A stretch of 38,185 nt of DNA from Candidatus Gastranaerophilales bacterium (GTDB taxonomy: Bacteria > Cyanobacteriota > Vampirovibrionia > Gastranaerophilales > Gastranaerophilaceae), in assembly GCA_947589425.1 (NCBI GenBank), contig CANQAV010000003.1, positions 1-38,185 on the forward strand, written 5' to 3'. Under the pieces are notes generated by a model. That model made no database searches and had not been told where the DNA came from. It saw only the letters and a list, made by a program, of their open reading frames with translations. The position numbers and the translations under genes are program-made. Each line of letters opens with the position of its first letter. Positions within the stretch are counted from its first letter, which is position 1. Below are positions 16,646 to 24,565 of this stretch, in pieces.

Positions 16646-18364
16646 GTGAACAGGATTTTAAACAAAATTTCCATAGCATTATTTACTTTGCTTATTAGTA
16701 TAGGAATGAGTTTGGCTCTTGAAGAGGAATACAAAAATTCTCTTGAAAAAGTAGAGCTGATTAAAACCGGCGACAGCACATACAGCGTTAACTTATACAC
16801 TCAAAAAGAATACAAAGAACCTGTTAAAGTAATCAAAAAAAGCGATTTAAATTACTATATCCTTTTACCCGAAACAAAAAATTCCGCTTCTCAAACAGCT
16901 TCAAATTCAAACGAAATAAGAAGCCTTACGACAAATTCATATTCTTATGCGGGAGCTAACGTTAAAAACGGGTACACAAAAATAAATATCAACACCACAA
17001 AACCTATTGACTTTAGAGTAAGTGCCAAAACAAACAATCCAAAAACCGCATCACAAAACACAATTACCATGAACACAAAGCAAAGCGATACGGAAGAAGC
17101 ATCAAAATCTAATCAAAAAAAAAATTCAGATTTTCAAAAAAATAATAAAGCGCAGCAACCTAAGCTACTAACGAAACTTGCCGCAAAACAAGAAATTAAA
17201 AAAGAGGAAAATCATAAAAAAATTCCTCCCATAACATCGGCACCAAATAAAAACGAAATGCCAAAAGCCATGGCGGCAGCTAAAATTCAGCCGCAGGAAA
17301 CTCAAAATCCCATAAACCCTGATGAAATGATAGATATGATAAATCAGGAAATAGAAAAAAATAAAACAAATCAGGAAAATAGCGAAGATACAATCCTTGA
17401 AGAAGAAACATCTCAAGAATATGACGATATCTCTCTGCCGCCCGTTAATGATTTTGAAAATGAAAAAAATAACAGCATATCAGCTCTTTCAATAATAAGA
17501 AACAAATTGGCGAATTTCGGAATTAGTCTTAAAGGGTTAATTGTTATGTTCCTGGCAGCTTTTTCCTGTATTTTTGCCATTGTATACGTCATTGCAAAAA
17601 GGCGGGCAACGGCGAAATCAAAGCCCAAAGCCAATTTGATTGAAGATGATTATGAAAATTACAGACAACCTCAAAAGAAAGGGCAATATTTCGTATTTGA
17701 CAAAAATATTAAACAAACCGGTTTTTATGACCCGGTATTAAACGCAAAAAGAAAAAATTACGAACTTTCAAGTTATGATCCCGAATTAAGAATAAATTAC
17801 GCTAAAAGACATGCGCAAACAAATAAATATATCTCGGGACAAAATAAAGCAAAGAAAGTTAAACCGCAAAATGAATATGATATTATAAGAAAAGCCCTAA
17901 AAGAAGAAAATAAAATAAACACTGCTCCGTATAACTATAAACCCGTTTTGAAAACGGTAAAAATGCAAAAAGCGCCCGTTCAAACACAAATCAAAAAACA
18001 GCCCGCAATAAAAGTACAAAAACCGCAGCCCAAAAAACTTGAAACAGTCAGCCCTATTCAAAAAACAAAAGAAATTCCGGTACCTAAAAAGGATGAGCCT
18101 TTTGTACTCTCAAAAGTTGAAATTGCTCCCGAAAGAGGTTTTATGTGCATTAAATATAATGACAATGTCAGCCTTGTGGGATATATGTTTGATGATGTTT
18201 TCGCTCTTTATAATTTTAAAAGTTCAGAATTAAATGACTATAATATTAAATTCCGCCAAACAGATAAAGATGACAACGGAACATATTACATTGTTAAAAT
18301 AGCAAACACAAAAATGTTAATCAAAGTGACAAAAAGCACTATGAACAAAGAAATAAATATGTAG
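16646..18364 (+). CDS. Bitopic membrane protein with signal peptide and possible AMIN-like domain
   Basis: The 572-residue protein starts at a GTG behind AAAGGATAG. Residues 1-25 form a Sec signal (ILNKISIALFTLLISIGMSL then ALEEE). Residues 27-120 look like an AMIN-type strand domain (VELIKTGDSTYSVNLYTQ, NYYILLPETKN, GYTKININTTKPIDFRV). Such domains occur in PilQ and amidases and bind peptidoglycan; this assignment is tentative. A long Lys/Asn/Gln-rich linker follows, then one transmembrane helix (about residues 296-318, LKGLIVMFLAAFSCIFAIVYVIAK), a basic cytoplasmic linker, and a compact C-terminal domain (about 490-572). It may connect the cell wall with a cytoplasmic partner. A 49-codon gene follows after one base. 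Confidence 0.65.
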   Translation: MNRILNKISIALFTLLISIGMSLALEEEYKNSLEKVELIKTGDSTYSVNLYTQKEYKEPVKVIKKSDLNYYILLPETKNSASQTASNSNEIRSLTTNSYSYAGANVKNGYTKININTTKPIDFRVSAKTNNPKTASQNTITMNTKQSDTEEASKSNQKKNSDFQKNNKAQQPKLLTKLAAKQEIKKEENHKKIPPITSAPNKNEMPKAMAAAKIQPQETQNPINPDEMIDMINQEIEKNKTNQENSEDTILEEETSQEYDDISLPPVNDFENEKNNSISALSIIRNKLANFGISLKGLIVMFLAAFSCIFAIVYVIAKRRATAKSKPKANLIEDDYENYRQPQKKGQYFVFDKNIKQTGFYDPVLNAKRKNYELSSYDPELRINYAKRHAQTNKYISGQNKAKKVKPQNEYDIIRKALKEENKINTAPYNYKPVLKTVKMQKAPVQTQIKKQPAIKVQKPQPKKLETVSPIQKTKEIPVPKKDEPFVLSKVEIAPERGFMCIKYNDNVSLVGYMFDDVFALYNFKSSELNDYNIKFRQTDKDDNGTYYIVKIANTKMLIKVTKSTMNKEINM

Positions 18365-18365
18365 C

Positions 18366-18515
18366 ATGGACAAATTTAAAAAACCCGAAAAGACTGCCAA
18401 GAAGAAAAAACCAAAATACAAAACTCTGAATACGAAAAACTGGGGCATTGATTACAACAAAAACGAATATAAAGAAATTGTGCTTTCAAATTCAAATCAT
18501 CCGGAACTTATGTAG
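18366..18515 (+). CDS. Small basic protein, 49 residues
   Basis: The frame encodes a 49-residue protein with a lysine-rich N-terminal half (MDKFKKPEKTAKKKKPKY) and a tail NWGIDYNKNEYKEIVLSNSN. Its ATG lies one base after the stop of the upstream membrane-protein gene, typical of translational coupling, and there is no separate strong ribosome-binding site. It ends two bases before the convergent gene. The composition matches its neighbours, so it is probably real, but its function is unknown. Confidence 0.5.
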   Translation: MDKFKKPEKTAKKKKPKYKTLNTKNWGIDYNKNEYKEIVLSNSNHPELM

Positions 18516-18516
18516 T

Positions 18517-19074
18517 CTATCGGCGATTTTGGTCGTTAATCTGTTCATTCGTTTTCATTTCACGGAGTCTTTCTTGTCCGTTCATAACAACTTGATATAG
18601 TCTGTTAAGGTCTTGTTCCAAGTTTGTTAAAAGCTGCTGTGCATATTCTTGAGAATCTTCTTTCATTCTTATTGAATCATTTTTTGCACTCAATCTTAAT
18701 TCTTCAGCTTCATTAAATGCAGCCATTTTAATCTGCTGGCATTCTTCAATAACGCTCTGTCTGAATTTTTCGGCATGTTCTTCCATTGCCTTATTTAAAC
18801 TTGATTCGTTTAAAAGTTTATATCTTTCATTTTCGGCATCCTGAATAATTCTTTCAGCTCGAAGTTTAGCTTCCTGAAGGATTTCATCTTTCTTTTTAAG
18901 AATAATTCTGGCATCATTTATTTCATCGGTTATTGCATTAGGAAACGCATTGACAATTTTATAAATTTCTTTTGCGTTGACAACTATACGTCCCGGAAAA
19001 ATAGGTATTCCGTCTTCACACAACGTACTTAATTCATCAACCAAGTCGAACATTTTTTCCTCTGACCCTGCCAT
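18517..19074 (-). CDS. Coiled-coil protein, DivIVA- or ATP-synthase-b-like
   Basis: The 185-residue protein has an N-terminal conserved part (MFDLVDELSTLCEDGIPIFP, GRIVVNAKEIYKIVNAFPNA) followed by a long heptad-repeat helix from about residue 50 to 175 (EAKLRAERIIQDAENERYKL, EAEELRLSAKNDSIRMKED). This resembles cyanobacterial proteins located next to coaD that are annotated as DivIVA- or ATP-synthase-subunit-like and thought to be involved in cell morphology. I infer a cytoskeletal or scaffold role. It starts six bases after coaD and almost certainly shares its transcript. Confidence 0.7.
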   Translation of the reverse strand: MAGSEEKMFDLVDELSTLCEDGIPIFPGRIVVNAKEIYKIVNAFPNAITDEINDARIILKKKDEILQEAKLRAERIIQDAENERYKLLNESSLNKAMEEHAEKFRQSVIEECQQIKMAAFNEAEELRLSAKNDSIRMKEDSQEYAQQLLTNLEQDLNRLYQVVMNGQERLREMKTNEQINDQNRR

Positions 19075-19080
19075 ATTATT

Positions 19081-19581
19081 TTATACCTTTCTTTTGTTTT
19101 CCTTTAAATATTCTACCACATTTTTCGGAACAAATTTGGAAATATCGGTTTTATGATTTGATAATTCCTTAACAATGCTTGAAGAAATAAAGTTGTGTTC
19201 AGGCTTTGTCGAAAAAAATACGGTATCTATTTTAGGAGCTAATACCTGATTTGTCTGACATAATTGAACTTCATATTCAAAATCGGTAATTGTTCTTAAT
19301 CCTCGGATTAAAAACCCTGCTCCCGCCTTTTTTGCAAATTCTACCGTCAACCCGTCAAAAAAATCAACGGATACGTTTTCCATTTTTTGAACAGCACCTT
19401 TTATGAGAAAAAGTCTTTCATCAACACTCAAAAAAGATTTTTTATAAGGATGATTTAAAACGGCAATTATTACCTTGTCAAATACTTTGCTTGCCCTTTC
19501 AAGGACATCCAAATGTCCGTTCGTTATAGGGTCAAAGCTGCCGGGATATACTGCTATTTTTTTATCAAGCTTACTGTCCAT
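19081..19581 (-). CDS. coaD: Phosphopantetheine adenylyltransferase
   Basis: CoaD converts 4'-phosphopantetheine and ATP to dephospho-CoA, the penultimate step of coenzyme A synthesis. The 166-residue protein has the nucleotidyltransferase signature AVYPGSFDPITNGHLDVLER, the RGLRTITDFEYE segment, and the C-terminal ISSSIVKEL motif. There is no Shine-Dalgarno sequence. TATAAT (19596-19591) ends nine bases before the ATG, so the mRNA is probably leaderless or nearly so. It is followed by the coiled-coil gene. Confidence 0.97.
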   Translation of the reverse strand: MDSKLDKKIAVYPGSFDPITNGHLDVLERASKVFDKVIIAVLNHPYKKSFLSVDERLFLIKGAVQKMENVSVDFFDGLTVEFAKKAGAGFLIRGLRTITDFEYEVQLCQTNQVLAPKIDTVFFSTKPEHNFISSSIVKELSNHKTDISKFVPKNVVEYLKENKRKV

Positions 19582-19590
19582 ATATGTTAT

Positions 19591-19596
19591 ATTATA
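19591..19596 (-). promoter_or_regulatory. -10 box of coaD
   Basis: A perfect TATAAT on the minus strand, nine bases upstream of the coaD ATG. With transcription starting about seven bases downstream, the untranslated leader would be only a few bases. No clear -35 box is visible. Confidence 0.4.
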
Positions 19597-19680
19597 TTAT
19601 CAAAAAATAATTAAAACCATTTTAAAAATGTTTTTTAAAAATTGTAAATTTTATTACATTTTTTTTAATTATTTTATAAA

Positions 19681-19708
19681 TGGCTCGCAGGGATTTCCCT
19701 GCGAGCCA
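19681..19708 (-). terminator. Strong hairpin after nusA
   Basis: TGGCTCGCAGGGA (19681-19693) and TCCCTGCGAGCCA (19696-19708) form a perfect 13-base-pair stem immediately downstream of nusA. The T-tract on the minus strand is short (ATTTAT), so it may be a terminator of modest efficiency or a 3' stabilising structure. Confidence 0.7.
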
Positions 19709-19714
19709 TGGTGT

Positions 19715-20971
19715 TTATACTTCCTGTTCCTGAGGTTCTTCGGTTTGTTCTTCTTCTGTTTCTCTGTCTTCTTCATCTATACCCATTTGATTTGTTTCTT
19801 CGATTGCTTCCTGTGCAATTTCATCAATTGCATCTTCTTCATCCTGAGTATAATCTTCCTGAGAAGCTTCATCTTCATATTGAGCTTCTTCAATATTAGC
19901 GTTATTTTCCATTTCACGAGCCTGTGTTTCGCTCTTTATATCAATTTTCCAGCCTGTTAATCTGTGTGCAAGGCGGACGTTTTGTCCTTCTCTGCCGATT
20001 GCAAGTGAAAGCTGGTCATCCGGAACTATAACAAATGCTTCGTGTCTGTCTTCTTCATCCGCTAAAATATCAACCGATATTATTCGAGCGGGAGAAAGAG
20101 CATTTACGATATATTCAACAGGGTCTTCACTATATCTTACAATATCAATTTTTTCATTTTTTAGTTCACCGACAATTGTTTGAATTCTGGTACCACGGGG
20201 ACCGATACAAGCGCCGACCGAATCAACCGAAGGATCGTTTGACCAAACCGCAAGTTTTGTTCTAAAACCCGCTTCACGTGCGATTGATTTAATTTCAACA
20301 ATACCGTCTTCAATTTCGGGAACTTCAAGTTCAAACAATTCACGAACAATTTCTGCGTGTGCTTGAGATACTATAACCTGTGGAAGTTTTGACGTTTCTT
20401 TAACATCCAAAACAAATACTCTTATACGATTTCCGGGTTTATAGTATTCACCCGGGATTTGTTCTCTTGAGGGCATAATGGCATCGGTTTTACCAATGTT
20501 TACAATTACGGCTCTGTCTGTTCTTCTTTGAATTATACCCGTAATCAAAGTATTTTTCTTAGACATAAATTCATCTAAAACAAGTTTGCGCTCAGCTTCT
20601 CTTATTCTTTGGGTTATAACCTGCTTTGCGCTTTGAGCTGCAACCCTTCCAAAGTTTTCGGGAGTTACTTCAATTTTAACTTCATCATCAAGTTCAACAT
20701 CTTCATCAATTTCTTTTGCATCTTCAAGAGAAATTTCAAGATTTTCGTCTTCTACTTTATCAACTACGACTTTTGTTCTGAAAACGCCGATTTCTCCGGC
20801 TTGTTCGTCTAAAATTGCTTCAACGTTTGGAGCATCTTTATCTTTAATATGTTTTTTATATGCTGCAGCCAATGCATCGCACAAAGAGCTTACAAGGATA
20901 TCTTTTGAAATACCTTTTTCACGCTCAAATTGTTCTGCCGCTTCAAACAGCGCCGTTCCTATTTTAATCAT
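19715..20971 (-). CDS. nusA: Transcription elongation factor NusA
   Basis: NusA controls pausing, termination and antitermination by RNA polymerase. The 418-residue protein has the N-terminal polymerase-binding domain (ALFEAAEQFEREKGISKDIL), an S1 domain (ITGIIQRRTDRAVIVNIGKT), and two KH domains (REAGFRTKLAVWS, VGACIGPRGTRIQTIVGEL; AIGREGQNVRLAHRLTGWKI). A Glu/Gln/Asp-rich tail of about 70 residues replaces the acidic repeats of E. coli NusA. A GTG at 20974 is possible, but AAGGAG is best spaced to the ATG at 20971. It overlaps rimP by eight bases. ylxR and infB, common next genes, are absent. Confidence 0.96.
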   Translation of the reverse strand: MIKIGTALFEAAEQFEREKGISKDILVSSLCDALAAAYKKHIKDKDAPNVEAILDEQAGEIGVFRTKVVVDKVEDENLEISLEDAKEIDEDVELDDEVKIEVTPENFGRVAAQSAKQVITQRIREAERKLVLDEFMSKKNTLITGIIQRRTDRAVIVNIGKTDAIMPSREQIPGEYYKPGNRIRVFVLDVKETSKLPQVIVSQAHAEIVRELFELEVPEIEDGIVEIKSIAREAGFRTKLAVWSNDPSVDSVGACIGPRGTRIQTIVGELKNEKIDIVRYSEDPVEYIVNALSPARIISVDILADEEDRHEAFVIVPDDQLSLAIGREGQNVRLAHRLTGWKIDIKSETQAREMENNANIEEAQYEDEASQEDYTQDEEDAIDEIAQEAIEETNQMGIDEEDRETEEEQTEEPQEQEV

Positions 20972-21476
20972 CACATTCTCCTTTTATTTTATTAATTTCT
21001 ATTTTATCGTTTAATTTTGTATAGTGAATTTTATCCAGAGGAATAATTATTTCCTTATTTTCATATTCAACCTTTACGCCGAAACTTTGATTGTACTCCA
21101 AAAGCTTTGCGCAAAAAGTCTTTTCCTTAATTTCATCAATTGAATTTTTAAGTTTGATAATTACATCATGCCCGCTGAAAATTAAATATTCTCTCTCTGA
21201 TTTAAATTTCCTGTCCAATCCGGGAGATGAAACTTCAAGAAAATATTTAAAAGGAATTAATTCATCAAGCATATCTCCCAAACCCCTTGACATATTTTCG
21301 CAATCAAGGTGAGAAACCGCATGGTCTTTTGAATAAATAAAAATCCTTAAAAACCAGCGATTGTTTTCTTTTTCAAATAAAATTTCCAAAGGTATCAAGC
21401 CCCGCCTCATTGCGGTATTTTCAATAACGGGAGTTATGGTTTCCAGAAGCTCTCTTTTATTAAAAAAATCTTTCAT
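20964..21476 (-). CDS. rimP: Ribosome maturation factor RimP
   Basis: RimP assists 30S subunit maturation and is usually encoded directly before nusA. The 170-residue protein has the family's two domains. The N-terminal one includes LRIFIYSKDHAVSHLDCENM and the signature FLEVSSPGLDRKFKSEREY. The C-terminal SH3-like part includes IIIPLDKIHYTKLN. AGGAG lies seven bases before the ATG. Its leader contains three stem-loops, the last a terminator-like structure, suggesting expression of rimP-nusA may be attenuated. Confidence 0.93.
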   Translation of the reverse strand: MKDFFNKRELLETITPVIENTAMRRGLIPLEILFEKENNRWFLRIFIYSKDHAVSHLDCENMSRGLGDMLDELIPFKYFLEVSSPGLDRKFKSEREYLIFSGHDVIIKLKNSIDEIKEKTFCAKLLEYNQSFGVKVEYENKEIIIPLDKIHYTKLNDKIEINKIKGECDD

Positions 21477-21502
21477 ACCTTTTCTCCTAATGCGCCTTTA
21501 AT

Positions 21503-21585
21503 AAAAAAGAACGCAAGTTAACAACTGCGTTCTAGTTTTAATAAATATTAAACTAGCGTGAAATAAATTCACACCTGTTATTATA
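21503..21585 (-). promoter_or_regulatory. rimP-nusA leader: -10 box, three stem-loops and a terminator-like hairpin
   Basis: On the minus strand TATAAT (21585-21580) is followed by stems GTGAA/TTCAC (21572-21558), CTAGTTT/AAACTAG (21556-21532) and GAACGCA/TGCGTTC (21532-21509). The last is followed by six T (21508-21503). The structures adjoin, and the second and third share a base, so they may compete. The terminator could end the upstream gene (stop at 21625) or attenuate rimP-nusA. Because the -10 box lies between that gene and the hairpin, I favour attenuation or both. Confidence 0.55.
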
Positions 21586-21624
21586 CAATAAAAAATTTCA
21601 AATTTAAATCTTATGTAACAATTT

Positions 21625-23658
21625 TTATACCAACTTGGTATCTTTTGTAATATTCTTGCCTGTCAATTCATTATATATAGACAATACTCCGCCAACCCAG
21701 CCTTTATTCATGCCGTTAGGGTCATTTGCAGCTCCAATGGGACAATATTTATCGCCTATTGTTTGAATTGTTGTTCTGCCTTGTTGAATATAATTTTTTG
21801 ACAGGTTCGAAATAACCGCTTCAATACCGTCTTCAAGCGTTGCAAATTGCTTAATTGTCATATAATTAGTTGCACTGTCCATAAATCCGCCCGGATTGTT
21901 TTTATTTTTTATGGCACTTGAAGTACCCCAGCCTGTTTCCCATGCCATAATTGAAGTTACAAGATAAGGGTCTATATCATATTTTTTTGCCAATTCTTCA
22001 ATTGCTTCCCCTTTATCCGCTAAAACGCCTTTTTGCAAATTTGTATCCTTGAAAATGTCTTGGAAATCAGTTGATATACTGTTTTCTTTAATATTGTTCA
22101 TGGTTTCCAGTTCGGATATTTTGGCTTCAATTTCTCTCAATTCTCCTTGTTTTTCTTCAAGGTTGGTTTGAGCTTGTTGAATTTCGGCTTCTTGATTTTC
22201 TTTTGCGGTTTCAAGATTATTTTCAGCTTCCTGATATTGTTTCAAAAGTTCTTTTGTTTCATCCGAACATGTTTGTTCAATTTCGCTTTCTATTTCATCA
22301 CGTCTTTTTTCAAGCCCTTGTAATTTGCTTTCTTCTTGTTCAAGTGCATCTTCTGTCTCACTTTTTGTATTTTCAAGCTCTTCTTTTTTGCTTTCAGCTT
22401 CGGCTTTTTTAGCTTCTTCTTGGCTTCTCTTTTGTTCAAGAGCTCCCACTTTAGCTTCAATAACAATTCTTTGCGATTCATCACATCCCGATAAGGCGCT
22501 TAGCAATTGTTCAATTGAAGCATCATAAGATTGTATATTTTTATCACATTGGCTTATTGTACTGTCGCAATCTGCAATTTGAGAATCCAGTTCGGTAATT
22601 TTATTTCTGTAATCCTCAATTGTTGATTCGGATGCGCTTATATCATCAAGCACTTGTTTTTGTTCTTGTTTTAATTCTTCCGCTACTTTTTCATCATTTT
22701 CAAGCGCTTCAAGATAGTCTTTTTTTGCGCTCTCTGCATTATCTTGCGCATTTTTAACTTCTTCGCTGTTTTTTGCTTCTTCAACTTCACTTTTTGCATC
22801 ATTTACTTCTGATTCTTTATTTGTTTTTTCCTGCTTTAATTCATCAAGCGACATATTGTCAATATCCTGAGAGATATTTGAGCCGCTATCCGAAACATTG
22901 CTTGAGTTTGTACTGTCATAACTTCCGCCGCCCGTATAATTTCCGCTTGAGCTTGAAACCGGAGAAGCGGGTGCAGCGGATGCGCCCGAGCTTGAAACCG
23001 GAGAAGATGATACCGGAGCAGCTGAAGCGGAAGCATCCTGCTGTGCTGCTTGAGCTTGGCTATCCGCACCTAACGGAGAAGCGGCTTCATTTTCTTCTTC
23101 TTTATTTGATAAATCATCTTTAGATGAAGTTTCATCTTCTTCATCTTCTTCATCAATTTCATCTTCCGAAGAAGATTTTAATTCTTCTTCTATTGAATTT
23201 ACACCCTTTACAAGTTCGTCAAATGTTAAGTGACCGTCTTTATCCGTATCAAATTTTTCCGCTGCCTTAAGAAGTTCATCGGAACTTAAATCATTGCTTT
23301 TATCGGTATCTAAATAGTCCATAACATCCTGTTGAGATATAAATTTATTGATTTCATCAGCCATAAAGTCCGCAAAATCTTCAAGTGCAGTGTCTTCTGC
23401 GCTGTTCGGAATACTTTTTTCGTCACCGTAAACAAGTTTTCCTTCGTCGAAATCAATGTTTGCCACGTTATTAATATCAAAAGAAAATGCATCTACATCA
23501 AAACCTGTTTTATCAAAAATAAAATCTTTAAATTCATCAACTTTTGAAAAAACACTCAAATCGGAATTTTCATTAATCTTTTCGCCTTCTTCTTTATTTT
23601 GATTGTATTGGCTTATAAATTCCGCTTTTAAAAATTGAAAATCAATACGTTCTGACAT
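21625..23658 (-). CDS. EF-hand, coiled-coil protein with glucosaminidase/FlgJ-like hydrolase domain
   Basis: The 677-residue protein has five parts. A shared N-terminal domain (about 1-100, with FLKAEFISQYNQN and EFKDFIFDKTGFDVDAFSFD) is related to the proteins at 24566 and 26767. Two EF-hands follow: loop Asp117-Glu128 (DTDKSNDLSSDE) and Asp137-Glu148 (DTDKDGHLTFDE). Then come an acidic and Ser/Ala/Pro linker, a long coiled coil (about 265-535), and a C-terminal hydrolase domain (about 550-665) with IMAWETGWGTSSAI, probable catalytic Glu574, as in FlgJ-like and GH73-type glucosaminidases. No Sec signal is visible, so export must use another route or the protein acts on lysis. AAGGAG precedes the ATG. 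The promoter is of sigma-28 type. Confidence 0.8.
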   Translation of the reverse strand: MSERIDFQFLKAEFISQYNQNKEEGEKINENSDLSVFSKVDEFKDFIFDKTGFDVDAFSFDINNVANIDFDEGKLVYGDEKSIPNSAEDTALEDFADFMADEINKFISQQDVMDYLDTDKSNDLSSDELLKAAEKFDTDKDGHLTFDELVKGVNSIEEELKSSSEDEIDEEDEEDETSSKDDLSNKEEENEAASPLGADSQAQAAQQDASASAAPVSSSPVSSSGASAAPASPVSSSSGNYTGGGSYDSTNSSNVSDSGSNISQDIDNMSLDELKQEKTNKESEVNDAKSEVEEAKNSEEVKNAQDNAESAKKDYLEALENDEKVAEELKQEQKQVLDDISASESTIEDYRNKITELDSQIADCDSTISQCDKNIQSYDASIEQLLSALSGCDESQRIVIEAKVGALEQKRSQEEAKKAEAESKKEELENTKSETEDALEQEESKLQGLEKRRDEIESEIEQTCSDETKELLKQYQEAENNLETAKENQEAEIQQAQTNLEEKQGELREIEAKISELETMNNIKENSISTDFQDIFKDTNLQKGVLADKGEAIEELAKKYDIDPYLVTSIMAWETGWGTSSAIKNKNNPGGFMDSATNYMTIKQFATLEDGIEAVISNLSKNYIQQGRTTIQTIGDKYCPIGAANDPNGMNKGWVGGVLSIYNELTGKNITKDTKLV

Positions 23659-23696
23659 ACATTTCTCCTTGCCGAATCAGATTACTTTTGTTCATG

Positions 23697-23736
23697 CTAT
23701 CGGCACGAATGTGTGTTAACTTTATTTTTTGTTACA
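23697..23736 (-). promoter_or_regulatory. Sigma-28-type promoter with TGTAACA element
   Basis: On the minus strand TAAAGTTA (23724-23717) and GCCGATAG (23704-23697) are the best match in the window to TAAAGTTT-N11-GCCGATAA, with 16 bases between TAAA and GCCG. TGTAACA lies just upstream (23736-23730). It serves the gene starting at 23658. Confidence 0.65.
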
Positions 23737-24465
23737 TTATTTAATAATTATATTCTCTCCGAAAACTTCTTTTAGTTTTTCTGCGAAATCGCATTTACCG
23801 ACAAGGGGCTTCCCTTCGGGGGAAAGCGGAATATAGTTTGATAAACATACGACCGCTTTTCCGTTTTCAATATATATCGGCGGGTTGTTTTTAGCTTTTT
23901 TCAAAGCCTCTTGAAGCTTATCCGTTCTTATATAAGTTGTACCGTAAGCATCCTCATATTTATATGAAGATGCACGAATTTTTGTATTTTGTATTATTGT
24001 TTCATTTCTGACTAATAAACTGTGTATAATTTTAGGGTCAATTCCCAATATTTCTTCCAGCCGTTCTTGAGCTTTAAAGCTGTCTAAAGGCGGATTTTGT
24101 TCAATACTGTCATCATCTCCCAAAACAATTCTGTGGTTTATATTTCTTGCTATTTGAGCTGCTTTTGGAACATCAATTTTTCCCTTTTTTAGAATTTCTT
24201 TTTCATAAACAAAAGCCAGCCCTTTGCATGATTTTATTTTTTTAGCAAGAACAAATTTTATGCACACTTCATCAGCGCCCGTCTGTTGTGCTGCCTGTTG
24301 AATATTATCATATCTTTTAAGCTGTCTTTTGTAATTTATTGAATAAACGGCTTCTTGTTTTTTGCCTTTAAAACTTGTGTTTAATTCATCATGTTTTGAT
24401 AAATTTTTAATTTTTAAAGGATTAACAGGTTGAAAAACAGGCATAATATTATTTGAAATACGCAT
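23737..24465 (-). CDS. FKG-motif protein with NUMOD1-like DNA-binding segment
   Basis: The 242-residue protein starts with a short leader ending NTSFKGKKQ, like the protein at 2171-3217. Residues about 38-90 (AVYSINYKRQLKRYDNIQQA, AQQTGADEVCIKFVLAKKIK, SCKGLAFVYEKEI) match the layout of NUMOD1 modules, small DNA-binding helices usually attached to homing endonucleases. No GIY-YIG or HNH nuclease motif is present. The remaining C-terminal part (about 120-242) is charged and mostly unrecognised, with RASSYKYEDAYGTTYIRTDK. It may be a stand-alone regulator. A good site (AAAGGAAAATTT) precedes the ATG. It lies between two hydrolase genes, all on the minus strand. Confidence 0.6.
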   Translation of the reverse strand: MRISNNIMPVFQPVNPLKIKNLSKHDELNTSFKGKKQEAVYSINYKRQLKRYDNIQQAAQQTGADEVCIKFVLAKKIKSCKGLAFVYEKEILKKGKIDVPKAAQIARNINHRIVLGDDDSIEQNPPLDSFKAQERLEEILGIDPKIIHSLLVRNETIIQNTKIRASSYKYEDAYGTTYIRTDKLQEALKKAKNNPPIYIENGKAVVCLSNYIPLSPEGKPLVGKCDFAEKLKEVFGENIIIK

Positions 24466-24565
24466 AAATTTTCCTTTTGCTCAGTCATATTGTTAAAAAC
24501 CTCAAAAAGAAAATTTATACAAAATAAGATTATAATTATAATTATTTTATTTACAAAAGTTTATA

